The notes under the pieces were generated by a model, which was given only the letters and a program-made list of their open reading frames with translations, was not told the origin of the DNA and did not search any database. The position numbers and the translations under genes were made by a program. Below are positions 41,940-53,400 of a stretch of 64,000 nucleotides of DNA, piece after piece. Position 1 is the first letter of the stretch, and each line of letters starts with the position of its first letter. The stretch is from Heloderma charlesbogerti (taxonomy: Eukaryota > Chordata > Lepidosauria > Squamata > Helodermatidae): assembly GCA_026122225.1 (NCBI GenBank), contig JANEZZ010002683.1:806001-870000 (forward strand). Reading direction: 5' to 3'.

Positions 41940-42374
41940 AGCTCCAGAAGTTTGTTTTTTTAATAACTAGTCAATCAAGTTTATTTCTTTACAACACAGA
42001 CCATCATGAAACAAAGCTCCATGAAGAGCCAAAGAGAGGGATTTGTTGCATAAAGAGGCAGAGTTAAAGAATATACCATTTAACTTCACTACAGTTATGA
42101 ATCAGGAAAACATTATAGAAAACAAAAAAAAATGGGTAAGAGTGCTTAAAAAGTTTTAGCTGGTGGGATGCTCTCTGGGTTGTTAGGGTTGTTTTTTATT
42201 GAGTTAAGTAATTGTGAATTTATATTAGGCTGTCCTATCTTTCTACATGTTTTAGGTGCAGGAGGAAGTGTTCTTGCTCCCCCTTTTATTGTACCTTGAT
42301 ACCAACTGCTTGATGAGAAGCATAGAATCTGCATAATTAAATATTTCCTGGTAAATAGATTCTTTAAAATTAAC
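41940..42374. other. unassigned AT-rich sequence
   Basis: No supported feature. Confidence 0.4.
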
Positions 42375-42840
42375 TTAGGGTGCAAGCCTATTTATCTAGA
42401 TAGGGGGCCGCCTCTGAACTCGGAGGTGACCGCCTATCCAAAGCAGGGCAGGAGAAATGTGGAGGGGATCGTTCCCTCTGTGCTTTTCCTACCCTGCTTT
42501 TTCAGCTAGACAGCCGATTGCGGCTGTCTAGCCATGGGAGGACGGAGCGGGGAAGGAGGCTGCTGTATGACACATAGGATGTGTCATACAGGCAGCTACA
42601 ATCTCCCTGCCCTGGAATGCCCCCAGCCACGTCCCTTTCTGGCCCCTCCACACTCCTCTTGCGAGTGAGGAGGACGGGCCTGCTCCGCACTGCCTCGGAG
42701 GCAGCTCAGAATTGGGGGGAGGTCGGTTTTCCAGCAACCGACCTCGGAGCATGGGCTCTGAGGTCAGATCTGGGAAAACAGCATATCCTATGGCTGTCTA
42801 GCCACTGTCTACTGGCCATAGGATTGCTCGCTTACAGTTA
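42375..42840. mobile_element. MITE-like foldback with CGCAATCCTAT-type ends
   Basis: The left part has TTAGGGTGCAAGCCTAT and the right part CCATAGGATTGCTCGCTTAC, imperfect inverted ends. Inside, TAGACAGCCG-ATTG-CGGCTGTCTA (42508-42531) is a perfect hairpin, and GGCTGTCTAGCCA recurs at 42792. It is related to the short foldback at 36241-36306. I see no clear target duplication or ORF. Confidence 0.5.
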
Positions 42841-43294
42841 TTGGACTATTTGAGCAAGCAGCAACACCTCAGATATTTCTACGTCTGTGTATTTTTGTTT
42901 CACAGGTTCTACATAGGACATTTCATACTATGAGATATTAGTTCCAATAAGAGCTATAATTAAGAGTTCACATATTTTTCCACTGATGAAGGCCACCATG
43001 GTTGAAATGCCTTTGGGATAGGGGCATCGGGTATTTATATAGCCCTTTGCAGAAACCCATTATGAAACTATGTATGTAGGAGAAACTATAGGAGTGCTAA
43101 TCTTTTTATTAAAAAATTATATGTAATATTATATTAAAATTTGTTATATGTTTAGAATATTTTTGTATATACAATTTTCCTAAAACCCATTTTGTTTTGT
43201 GGTTTACAAGTGGTTTAGGGCAGAACCAATCTTTGGGTGATGGCGGTGCAGGGAGGCACTTTACCTCTTGATTAGTTTTACATCTGTCTGGTCC
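42841..43294. other. unassigned AT-rich sequence
   Basis: No supported feature. Confidence 0.4.
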
Positions 43295-43445
43295 TTCACA
43301 TAAGAACAGAAAAAGAGCCGTGCTGGATCATGCACCTTAGACTGGGGTCCATCTGGTCCAGCATTCTGTTCATACAGTGGCCAACCAGCTGTCTGTGGGA
43401 ACCCACAAGTAGGATGTGCTATAGTACCCTCTCACCCATGTCACC
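43295..43445 (-). repeat. SINE-like reptile repeat
   Basis: ACATAAGAACAGAAAAAGAG, GTGCTGGATCATGCACC, TGGTCCAGCATTCTGTTC and GTGGCCAACCAGCTG follow in order. The 49580-49800 repeat has the same words inverted (CTAGATGGACTCTAAGATTG, CAGTAGTGCTC). No internal promoter boxes are preserved in this piece. Confidence 0.6.
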
Positions 43446-44226
43446 ACCCATTATTCGATGAAGGCCAGCCCAGTATTTAGAACAAAAGGACTCATTAAGA
43501 ACGCTTGGAGTGGAGGTGCCTGAGCATTGACCTCAATGACCTAGTAGGTATGTGAGGACACTTTAGGACTGGGTCTTTTTTTCTCACAAGGGCATTTAAT
43601 TGGCCAACTCAAAGGTGCCCTCATGGGTAGTCGGCTGGGTGGTGAAGGATAATTAGGGAGACATTCACAGGAGTTCCTTGGTTACAAGGAGGTCTTTAAT
43701 TTAATCGAGGTACACTTATGTATTCAATGTAGCTCTTCACTGTGTGGCTTTCTAGAGCCTAATTATCATTCCTGGCAGCTGTACCAGCCTTGCCTTCCAG
43801 AACCAAATGGATTCCAGAGCCAAAGTGTCAGGGCAATGTCCAATAAATCCAGTAACATTGAATACACACGAACTGAGAGCCAGCCCACCTGGAGCTCCTC
43901 TGTAATACCTGGCTGGTTAACACTATCACTCCTAAGCACCCTTTCCTCCTGGAAGGGCCACATCAGTTCCTTAATTTCACAGGGAGCTGAGTGCAATGAA
44001 TCAGGCTGGAAAATGATTAGAGTCCTGATGGAGGAAAAACTTAGAATGAATCAGACCAAATTTGGACCACAGTCCAATGGAGACCTAATTTGTGGCAATG
44101 AGGGCGGCAAATACAGCTTACTTCTATGCCCGCAGTGAATCTGCACAGAATAGGAAAGCAATGTTTTTCCATACTGTGTGGGACCTCATTCACCACGATT
44201 CAGGAGTAGGGGAGCTGTAGCAATCA
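43446..44226. other. unassigned sequence
   Basis: No supported gene or repeat. A few open frames of 75-100 codons look random. Confidence 0.4.
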
Positions 44227-45397
44227 GTAGGGTTGGAAGAGGCCTATAAGACTATTGAGTCCAACCACCTGCTCAGTGCAGGAATCCAAGTCAAAGCATC
44301 CCTGACAGATGGCTGTCCAGCCTCATTCTGAATGCCTCCAGTGTGGGAGAGCCCACCACCTCCCTAGGGAATTGGTTCCATTGTCATACTGCTCTAAAAG
44401 TCAGGAAGTTTTTCCTGATGTTCAGCTGGAACTGGCTTCCTGTAACCTGAGCCCATTATTCCGTGTCCTGCACTCTGGGATGATCAAGAAGAGATCCTGG
44501 CCTTCTTCTCTGTGACAACCTTTCAAGTACTTGAAGAGCGCTATCATATCAGTCTTCTGTTCTCCAGGCTAAACATGCCCAGTTCTTTCAGTCTCTCTTC
44601 ATAGGGCTTTGTTTCCAGTCCCCTGATCATCTTTGTTGCCCTCCTCTGAACCCTCTCCAGTTTGTCTGCATCCTTCTTAAAGTGTGGTATCCAGAACTGG
44701 ACACAGTACTCAAGATGAGGCCTAACCAGTGCTGAGTAGAGGGGAACTAGTACTTCACGGGATTTGGGAGCTATACTTCTATTAATGCAGCCCAAAATAG
44801 CATTTGACCTCTTTGCAGCCACATCACATTGTTGGCTCATATTCAGCTTGTGATCGACAACAATTCCAAGATCCTTCTCGCTTGTAGTGTATCCTACAAG
44901 TGAGTGTAAACCCACCCGCTTGTAGTGGGAGCCACGTATCCCCCATCTGGTAACTGTGCATTTGGTTTCTTTTTCCTAGGTGCAGAACTTGGCATTTATC
45001 CCTATTAAATTTCATTCTGTTGTTTTCAGCCCAGCGCTCCAGCCTATCGAGATCACTTTGAATTTTGTTTCTGTTTTCCAGGGTCTTAGCTATCCCGTCC
45101 AATTTTGTGTCATCTGCAAATTTGATCAGCATTCCTTGCACCTCCTCCTCCAAGTCATTAATAAAAATGTTGAAGAGCACTGGGCCCAGGACTGAGCCCT
45201 GTGGTACCCCACACGTTACCTCTCTCCAGTTTGAGAAGATCCCATTGATTTCTGTAGTCAACTGTGGATCTACCGGATCATTCTTTCCTCTAGTCCGCTT
45301 TGAGCTAGTTTGCTCATCAGGAGATCATGGGGCACTTTGTTGAAAGCTTTGCTGAAGTCGAGGTACATTATGTCCACAGCATTCCCACAGTCCACAT
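44227..45397 (-). pseudogene. CR1 LINE 3' half
   Basis: Minus-strand frames: 44824-45261 has [34 protein letters not shown] and [20 protein letters not shown]. 44544-44915 has [38 protein letters not shown] and [12 protein letters not shown]. The 3' end GGGTTGGAAGAGGCC lies at 44229. A 38-bp insertion at 44890-44927 duplicates CGCTTGTAGTG (44879-44889 and 44917-44927) and shifts the frame. Its origin is unclear. Confidence 0.9.
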
Positions 45398-45714
45398 TAG
45401 TGTTATTATGTATTTTGAACCACACTGTGAGCAATTTGGGCATTGTTAGGTACTTTAAGAAAATTGAGGCACAGGCTCAAAAGACCATCCTGAGAATAAT
45501 GAGGCAAGCCAACATTTTTTTCAGAAGGGTTAAAAGTTGACATGTGAATATGAGAATGTATACGTATAAAGGCATATTTAGAAATAATTACTAGAATTTG
45601 TTTAAATGCTACAGAAGGCAAGGCAATTAATTTCCCAGCCAAAATCAACCCAAATTCATAAATTAATTTGCACCCAAACCCAGATCACCCCAAATTGGTA
45701 GTTCCTCTCCAATT
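45398..45714. other. unassigned AT-rich sequence
   Basis: No supported feature. Confidence 0.4.
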
Positions 45715-46103
45715 AATAGTTCTCTCGACTTCCTGTTTCCCGCCTCCCAGCTGAGCAGAGCAGAGCAAGCTGCTCCAGCTGGTCCAGGGACTACAGAAGC
45801 AGGCAAGCTCCCAGAGAGCGAGTGACCAGAGCGAGCGAACAGCGGGAGCAAACAGGAGTTGGCCGGGGGAGTTGCAGTGGTGGAAGAGACAAAGGAGACA
45901 AAGGAGCAGAGGCTAAGAGGTAAGTGGGCTGCAGGAAGCCCAGGGGGCTGCCCTTTATCCTTCTGGGTGGCTGTGAGCTCACCAGGTGCTTCTGAGAGCT
46001 CCAACTGAATTGGGTGTGTGTGGCCTGAGTACTCCCAGCAGCTGAGTGGGCGGGAAGCTTCAGTCTGTTTCCCGCCTCCCAGCTGAGCAGAGCAGAGGAG
46101 AGC

Positions 46104-46346
46104 TAGGGATGTACGAAATTGGCCTTACCTGGCTCCGCCAGGTTCTGCTGGCGGGGGGGGGAGGCATAGCCTATCATGTCTGACTTAAACAAAACAAAAC
46201 AAAACGCACATATGCAAATGGCGGCGGCTATGGCCGCCGCCATTTGCGTTCCTTATTTTGGCCCGTCTTAGTCTACGTAAAAATTTACGTAGCCTATCAC
46301 GTCGTTGTTGTTTTTTTTAACCTAGCCATGATAGGCTATGTAAATC
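46104..46346 (+). mobile_element. hAT-Pal copy 15, 3'-truncated fragment
   Basis: It starts TAGGGATGTACGAAATTGGCC (A end) with minus-strand CAGGTAAGGCC. It then jumps to core palindromes: AAATGGCGGCGGCTATGGCC at 46216-46245, half of a TAGTCTACGTAAAAA unit, and half of a GATAGGCTATGTAAA unit. No B end. CR1 resumes at 46347 with CCGTGGACTCCCCAGG, and the intervening CR1 leader is missing, so a deletion removed the right end together with flanking CR1. Confidence 0.75.
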
Positions 46347-47081
46347 CCGTGGACTCCCCAGGTATGCTGTCTCCCAGGAGGATGGATTAGAGATGTGACT
46401 GAGGGGTTGCCTGCACTCATAAAGCCCACTGTCAGGTATCCCTTCCTTCTCATCCATGTGGGAACAAATGATACTGCCAAGCAGAGTTACGAAGAAATCA
46501 CGTCAGACTTTGAAGCTTTGGGAAGGAAACTCAAGAACTTTGGGGCCCAGATAGTTTTCCCATCCATCCTTCCAGTAGTTAGAAGAGGGACAGAAAGGGA
46601 ACGAAAAATACTCCGGGTGAATGACTGGCTATGAAGGTGGTGCCGCTGAGAGAGATTTGGATTCTGGGACCACGGGCTATACTTCCTGGAAGATGGGCTG
46701 TTGGCTAGGGACGGGTTGCACCTCACAAAGGATGGGAAGAATGTGTTTGGCCACAGCATGAAGAACTTCATCAGGAGGGCTTTAAACTGAATCCTAGAAG
46801 GGAGATGTAATGTTGGGGGTAACAATGGATGTAGGCACATGCACTGCAATGGAGAGAACAGCTCTGATAGCGCCCAATAATAGTCTTCAGACACATGTAG
46901 GAAGAAAGCCAGACTATGAAGCACATGGTCTTCGATGTCTATATACTAATGCCCACAGTATGGCAAACAAACAGAACGAACTTGAACTCTTAAAACAGGA
47001 GGGAAATTATGACTTTATAGGTATAACTGAGACTTGGTGGGATGACTCTCATACTGGAATACAGCAATTGAAGGATATAAC

Positions 47082-48347
47082 TTGTTCAAAAAGAACAGGA
47101 GGAACAGAACAGGAGGTGGGGTTGCACTGTATGTGAAAAATACATATCTCTGCACAGAAATACAGGAGGAGGAGCTTGGTAGCCCCATCGAGAGCATCTG
47201 GATCAAAATAAATGGAGCAAAGAATAAAAGGAACCTGGTGGTCAGAGTCTACTACCGGCCACCCAACCAAGAAGAAGATGAGGATGAAACTTTTGAAAAG
47301 CAAATAGCCAATGCTTTAAGGAAGCATGATGTAGTAGTAATGGGGGACTTCAATTTCCCCGATATTTGTTGGGAGACAAATTCTGCAAAACATGGCCCCT
47401 CCAGGAAATTCCTGACTTGTGTGGCAGATAACTTCCTCCTACAGAAAGTAGAGGAAGGAACTAGAGGATTGGCTACCCTTGACTTGATCCTAACCAACAG
47501 AGATGACTTAGTGGATAAAGTAGCAGTTACAGGAACTCTGGGGGAAAGCGACCATGTTGTACTTGAGTTCTTGGTTCTAAGGGAAGCAAAAGCCGAGTGT
47601 AGTCAAACGCATACCCTGGATTTTAGGAAAGCTGATTTTAATAAACTGAGAACAATGATCAGTAAGGTCCCATGGCAAGCGACGCTAACGAGAAAAGGAG
47701 TCCAAGATGGGTGGGAGCTTTTAAAAATGGAAATTCTCAAGGCACAATCACAAACAATTCCAACAAGAAGAAAAGGTGGAAGACAACAGAAGAAGCCAAT
47801 GTGGCTTCACAAAAAGCTTAGGGATGACCTGAAAACAAAGAAGGACACATATAGGAAGTGGAAAGAAGACCAAGTAACAAAGGCAGAGTACAGGCAGGTA
47901 GCACAGAATTGCAGGGATGGTGTCAGGAAGGCTAAAGCTGAGAACGAGCTGAGGTTTGCAAGGGGTGCTAAAAACAACAAAAAGGCTTTCTTCAGATATG
48001 TACATAGTAAAAGGCAGAGGAAGGAAATGGTTGTTCAGCTATTAAATAAGGATGGCAAAATGATAACAGATGACAAAGAAAAGGCAGAGGTGCTCAATTC
48101 CTACTTTGGCTCAGTCTTCTCCCAAATGAGGGTCTATGACCCGCCTGGCAATGGCGAAGTGCAGGCTGAAGGGGCAGGATTGCAGCTTGAGATCGATAGG
48201 CATATGGTCAAGGAACACCTAATTACTCTGAATGTGTACAAATCTCCAGGGCCAGATGAACTGCATCCTAGAGTCATAAAGGAACTGGCAGAAGAACTCT
48301 CAGAACCGCTGTCTATTCTCTTTGAGAAATCATGGAGGATGGGGTAA
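47082..48347 (+). pseudogene. CR1 ORF2 fragment: endonuclease and start of reverse transcriptase
   Basis: An open frame of 421 codons, the longest CR1 frame here. The apurinic-type endonuclease shows GDFNFPDICW (residues ~88-97), a LATLDLILTNRDD block (~125-137) and ESDHVVLEF (~150-158), the catalytic SDH. After a basic linker rich in K and R, the RT begins with KSPGPDELHPRVIKEL and LSEPLSILFEKSW. The frame ends at an internal deletion of about 54 bp; the equivalent segment EVPDDWRWANVVPIF is present in the minus-strand CR1 at 20010-20276. RT continues in another frame at 48352-48723 with NYRPVSLTSIPGKILEQ and YLDFSKVPHD, then a stop. The nearest upstream endonuclease residues (YTNAHSMANKQNELELLKQ, TETWWDD) are in the frame at 46810-47136, so a frameshift lies near 47080. 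Confidence 0.88.
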
Positions 48348-49579
48348 AAAGGAGGAACCTGGGAACTACAGACCAGTCAGTCTGACATCCATCCCTGGGA
48401 AAATTCTGGAGCAGATGATAAAGCAATCCATCCGGAAGCACCTTGAAAACAATGCCGTAATTACTCGAAGCCAACATGGATTTGTCAAAAACAAGTCCTG
48501 CCAGACAAATCTGATCTCATTTTTTGATCAAGTAACCTCCCTTGTCGACCATGGGAATGCTGTAGACATCATATACCTCGATTTCAGCAAAGTGCCCCAT
48601 GATATCCTCCTGATGAGAAAACTAACTCAAAGTGGGCTAGATGAAACAACAATCCGGTGGATCCACAATTGGCTACAGAATCGGACTCAAAGAGTGCTTA
48701 TCAATGGGACTTTCTCAAACTAGGGAGACGTAACGAGTGGGGTATCGCAGGGCTCAGTCCTGGGCCCAGTGCTCTTCAACATTTGTATTAATGACTTGGA
48801 GGAGGAGGTGCAGGGAATGCTGATCAAATTTGCAGATGACACCAAATTGGGCGGGATAGCGAATACTTTGGAAGACAGAAACAAAATTCAAAGTGATCTG
48901 GATAGACTGGAGCGCTGGGCAGAAAACAACAGAATGAAACTTCATAGATAAAAGCCAAGTTCTGCACCTAGGAAAAAGAAACCAAATGCACAGTTACAAG
49001 ATGGGGGATACGTGGCTCAACAACACTACAAGCGAGAAGGATCTTGGAATTGTTGTTGATCACAAGCTGAATATGAGCCAACAATGTGATGTGGCTGCAA
49101 AACAGGCAAATGCTCTTTTGGGTTGCATTAATAGAAGCATAGCTTCCAAATCCCAGGAAGTACTAGTTCCCCTCTACTCAGCACTGGTTAGGCCTCTGGG
49201 CATGTTTAGCCTTGAGAAGAGAAGACTGAGGGGAGATATGATAGCACTTTTCAAGTACTTGAAAGGTTGTCACAGAGAAGAAGGCCAGGATCTCTTCTTG
49301 ATCATCCCAGAGTGCAGGGCATGGAATAATGGGCTCAAGTGACAGGAAGCCAGATTCCAGCTGAACATCAGGAAAAACGTCCTAACTGTTTGAGCAATAT
49401 GACAATGGAACCAATTACCTAGGGAGGTGGTGGGCTCTCCCACACTGCAGGCATTCAAGACGAGGCTGGACAGCCATCTGTCAGGGATGCTCTGACTTGG
49501 ATTCCTGCACTGAGCAGGGGGTTGGACTCGATGGCCTTGTAGGCCCCTTCCAACCCTACTATTCTATGATTCTAGGAGA

Positions 49580-49805
49580 ATAGGCCTGCCAGTGGCTTTT
49601 AGCCATAATAGCTAAATGAAGCCTCCAGGTTCAGAGGCATTGTACCAGTTCCTGGGAAGCAACAGTGGGTGACAGGGGCTATCATTAATCAAGGCCTCTT
49701 TGTAGGCTTACCAGAAGCACCCATGGCCACTAGTGGAAACTGGATGCTGCACTAGATGGACTCTAAGATTGATCCAGTAGTGCTCTTTATGTTTTATGTG
49801 CTAAT
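49580..49805 (+). repeat. SINE-like reptile repeat
   Basis: Contains TAGCCATAATAGCTAAATG, GCCTCCAGGTTCAGAGGC, TGGGAAGCAACAGTGGG and CTAGATGGACTCTAAGATTG in the order seen in a repeat common in squamate genomes. It lies directly after a CR1 tail. The family name is not certain. Confidence 0.55.
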
Positions 49806-50337
49806 GCCAGAATATCTGCTATTGGGATATGAGAAGGCATAGTTTGGAAAAGAAATAAACACTGAGACCACTCTAGCCAGCATACAGACTGTGCTGTCCA
49901 ACTTATCTTTCTGTTGCCTCTGAGATGCTGAAACCTGCACAGATTTATCTGAAACATGCACAGATTTATCTGTGGCCTCAGGTCCCGCTCTCATGCAGAG
50001 GAAGAATCAGAGGAGAAGGAGGCATCCAGTGAGCCAATGTCCACTATTCCAGGAGCTTCCAGGCCAGGGCTTTACTGGATTCTCCCAGTGCCCCCACTCC
50101 ATCCCTGCCACAATTCCCATGCCATAGAAGCCAGAGGCTGCAGAATCAGGCAGTGGCCATTTGAGGAACATTTGAGTTCCTCAGAAGGAGCAGGGTAAAT
50201 AGCAGGTCCAGCCTTCAAAAGGCTTCTGCATGTTGCTGAGACAACAGCTCTCACTGGCCGAGTTTGAGAGCATCTGCCACATTCATCTCTTGAAGTTCAT
50301 AATGGATGTGGCCTGCTGTGATCTATTGGAGATGACT

Positions 50338-50349
50338 ACCCTCCCAGTA
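50338..50349 (+). repeat. 5' copy of 12-bp BovB target site duplication
   Basis: ACCCTCCCAGTA, identical to 53565-53576. Confidence 0.95.
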
Positions 50350-50403
50350 CCCCTTCATGGATCACTGCCTTGTTGTGGCGAAGGGGCTTGCGTAACTCAG
50401 TGA
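50350..50403 (+). ncRNA. predicted pseudoknot-like fold at the BovB 5' terminus (HDV-ribozyme-like layout)
   Basis: Seen: bases 1-7 (CCCCTTC, 50350-50356) pair perfectly with GAAGGGG (50380-50386). Between them GCC/GGC (50367-50369, 50377-50379) closes a 7-base loop TTGTTGT. TCACT (50362-50366) pairs with AGTGA (50399-50403) beyond the first helix, making a pseudoknot. This order (P1, P2, P3, P1', P2') is that of HDV-like ribozymes, which process the 5' end of several non-LTR elements. Against it: the first pair is C-G rather than the usual G-U wobble, L3 lacks the C pair for P1.1, and only 12 bases separate P1' from P2', leaving no clear P4. Function is inference; the fold is supported by a second copy (see findings). 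Confidence 0.5.
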
Positions 50404-50414
50404 AGCCATAAGCT

Positions 50415-53400
50415 ATGCCGTGCAGGGCCACCCAAGACGGACAGGTCATGGCAGAGAGTTCTGACAAAATGTGGTCCACTGGAGAAGGAAATGGCAACCC
50501 ACTCCAGTATTCTTGCCAAGAAAACCCCATGGAAAGTATCACAAGGCTAAAAGAGATGACGCCGGAAGATGAGCCCCTCAGGTCGGAAGGTGTCCAATAT
50601 GCTACTGGGGAAGAGCAGAGGGTATTTCCAAGTAGCGCCAGAAAGAGTGAAGCGGCTGGGCCAAACCCGAAAGGACACTCAGCTGTGGATGTGTCTGGTG
50701 GTGAAAAGAAAATCCGATGCTGTAAAGAACAATATTGTTTAGGAACCTGGAATGTCAGATCAATGAATCAAGGTAAGCTGGAGGTGGTCAAACATGAGAT
50801 GGCAAGATTGAACATCGACATCTTGGGAATCAGCGAACTAAAATGGACAGGCATGGGCGAATTTAATTCAGGTGACCATCATATCTACTATTGTGGGCAA
50901 GAATCCCTTAGAAGAAATGGAGTAGCACTCATAGTCAACAAAAGGGTGGGAAAAGCAGTACTGGGGTACAATCTTAAAAATGATAGAATGATCTCAGTAC
51001 GAATCCAAGGCAAACCATTCAACATCACAGTAATTCAAGTCTATGCCCCAACCACTGAGGCCGAAGAAGCTGAGGTTGATCGGTTCTATGAAGACCTACA
51101 ACACCTTCTAGAACTAACACCAAAAAAAGATGTCCTCTTCATCATAGGGGATTGGAATGCTAAAGTAGGAAGTCAAGAAATCACCGGGATAACAGGCAGG
51201 CATGGCCTTGGTGTACAAAATGAAGCAGGACAAAAGCTAATAGAGTTTTGCCAAGAGAACATGCTGATCATAGCAAACACTCTTTTCCAACAGCACAAGA
51301 GGCGACTCTACACATGGACATCACCAGATGGTCAATATCGAAATCAGATTGATTATGTCCTTTGCAGCCAAAGATGGAGAAGCTCCATACAGTCAGTAAA
51401 AACAAGACCTGGAGCTGACTGTGGCTCAGATCATGAGCTGCTTCTTGCAAAATTTCGGCTTAAATTGAAGAACGTCGGGAAAACCACTAAACCGTTCAGG
51501 TATGACCTAAATCATATCCCTGATGAATATACAGTGGAGGTGAGGAATAGATTTCAGGGATTAGACCTGATAGACAGAGTGCCTGAGGAACTATGGACGG
51601 AGGTCCGTAACATTGTTCAGGAGGCAGCAACTCAATCCATCCCAAAGAAAAAGAAATGCAAGAAAGCCAAGTGGCTGTCTGATGAGGCTTTACAAGTAGC
51701 TCACGAAAGAAGGGAAGCGAAAAGCAAGGGAGAAAGGGGAAGATATACCCAACTGAATGCAGAGTTCCAGAGAATAGCAAGGAGAGACAAGAAGGCCTTC
51801 TTAAATGAACAATGCAAAGAAATCGAGGAAAACAACAGAATGGGAAAGACTAGAGATCTCTTCAAGAAAATTGGAGATCTCAAGGGAACGTTTTGTGCAA
51901 AGACGGGCATGATAAAGGACAAAGAAGGCAGGGACCTAACAGAAGCAGATGAGATTAAGAAGAGGTGGAAAGAATACACAGAAGAACTATACAGGAAAGA
52001 TCTGAATGTCCCTGATAGCCATGATAGTGCGGTCACTGAACTTGAGCCGGACATCCTCGAGAGTGAAGTCAAGTGGGCCTTAGGAAGCATTAGTAACAAC
52101 AAAGCTAGCGGAGATGACAGTATTCCAGCCGAGCTATTTAAAATCCTAAAAGATGATGCTGTTAAAGTGCTGCATTCAATATGTCAACAAATCTGGAACA
52201 CTCAACAGTGGCCACAAGACTGGAAAAGGTCAGTTTACATTCCAATTCCAAAGAAGGGCAACGCCAAAGAGTGTTCAAACTACCGCACAATTGCGCTCAT
52301 TTCACATGCCAGCAAGGTGATGCTCAAAATCCTACAAGCTAGGCTTCAGCAGTATGCGAACCGAGAACTACCGGAAGTACAAGCTGGGTTTCGAAGAGGC
52401 AGAGGAACTAGAGATCAAATCGCCAACATTCGCTGCATCATGGAGAAAGCAAGAGAATTCCAGAAAAACGTCTATTTCTGCTTCATTGACTACGCTAAAG
52501 CCTTTGATTGTGTGGATCACAACAAACTGTGGCAAATTCTTAAAGTGATGGGAGTACCAGACCACCTTACCTGTCTCCTGAGAAACCTGTACGAGGGTCA
52601 AGAAGCAACAGTAAGAACCAGACATGGAACAACCGATTGGTTCAAAATTGGGAAAGGAGTACGACAAGGCTGCATATTGTCACCCTGCTTATTTAACTTA
52701 TATGCAGAGTACATTATGAGAAATGCCGGGTTGGATGAATCAGAGGTCGGAATTAAGATTGCTGGGAGAATTATCAACAACCTCCGATATGCAGACGATA
52801 CCACCCTAATGGCAGAAAGCGAAGAGGATCTCAAGAGCCTCTTGTTGAGGGTGAAAGAGGAGAGTGCAAAAGCTGGTTTGAAACTCAACATTAAAAAAAC
52901 GAAGATCATGGCATCTGGCCCCATCACTTCCTGGCATATAGAAGGGGAAGAAATGGAAGCAGTGACAGATTTTACTTTCTTGGGCTCCAAGATCACCGCA
53001 GACGGTGACTGTAGCCATGAAATTAAAAGACGCTTGCTCCTTGGGAGGAAAGCTATGGCCAACCTAGACAGCATAGTAAGAAGCAGAGACATCACCTTGC
53101 CGACAAAGGTCCGTTTAATCAAAGCTATGGTTTTCCCAGTAGTAATGTATGGCTGTGAGAGCTGGACTATAAGGAAGGCTGAGCGCCGAAGAATTGATGC
53201 TTTCGAACTGTGGTGCTGGAGAAGACTCTTACGAGTCCCCTGGACTGCAAGGAGGTCCAATCAGTCCATCCTAAAGGAAATCAACCCTGAGTGCTCATTG
53301 GAAGGACAGATGATGAAGCTGAAGCTCCAATATTTTGGCCACCTAATGCGAAGAGAAAACTCCCTGGAAAAGACCCTGATGCTGGGAAAGACTGAAGGCA

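Larger units (their letters stand above)
45715..49577 (+). mobile_element. CR1 LINE, near full length
   Basis: Contains the 5' UTR (45720-45925, GC-rich, CTGCTCCAGCTGGTCC and CCAGAGAGCGAGTGACC), hAT-Pal fragment 15 at 46104-46346, the end of ORF1, and ORF2 to the tail CTATTCTATGATTCTAG at 49577. ORF1 (46350-46797) shows the SGNH esterase signature HVGTND in PFLLIHVGTNDTA and a later DGLHLT block, consistent with the esterase domain known in CR1 ORF1. Two internal deletions (near 48346 and 49195) and several stops inactivate it. It can be compared block by block with the minus-strand CR1 at 14497-22190. Confidence 0.9.
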
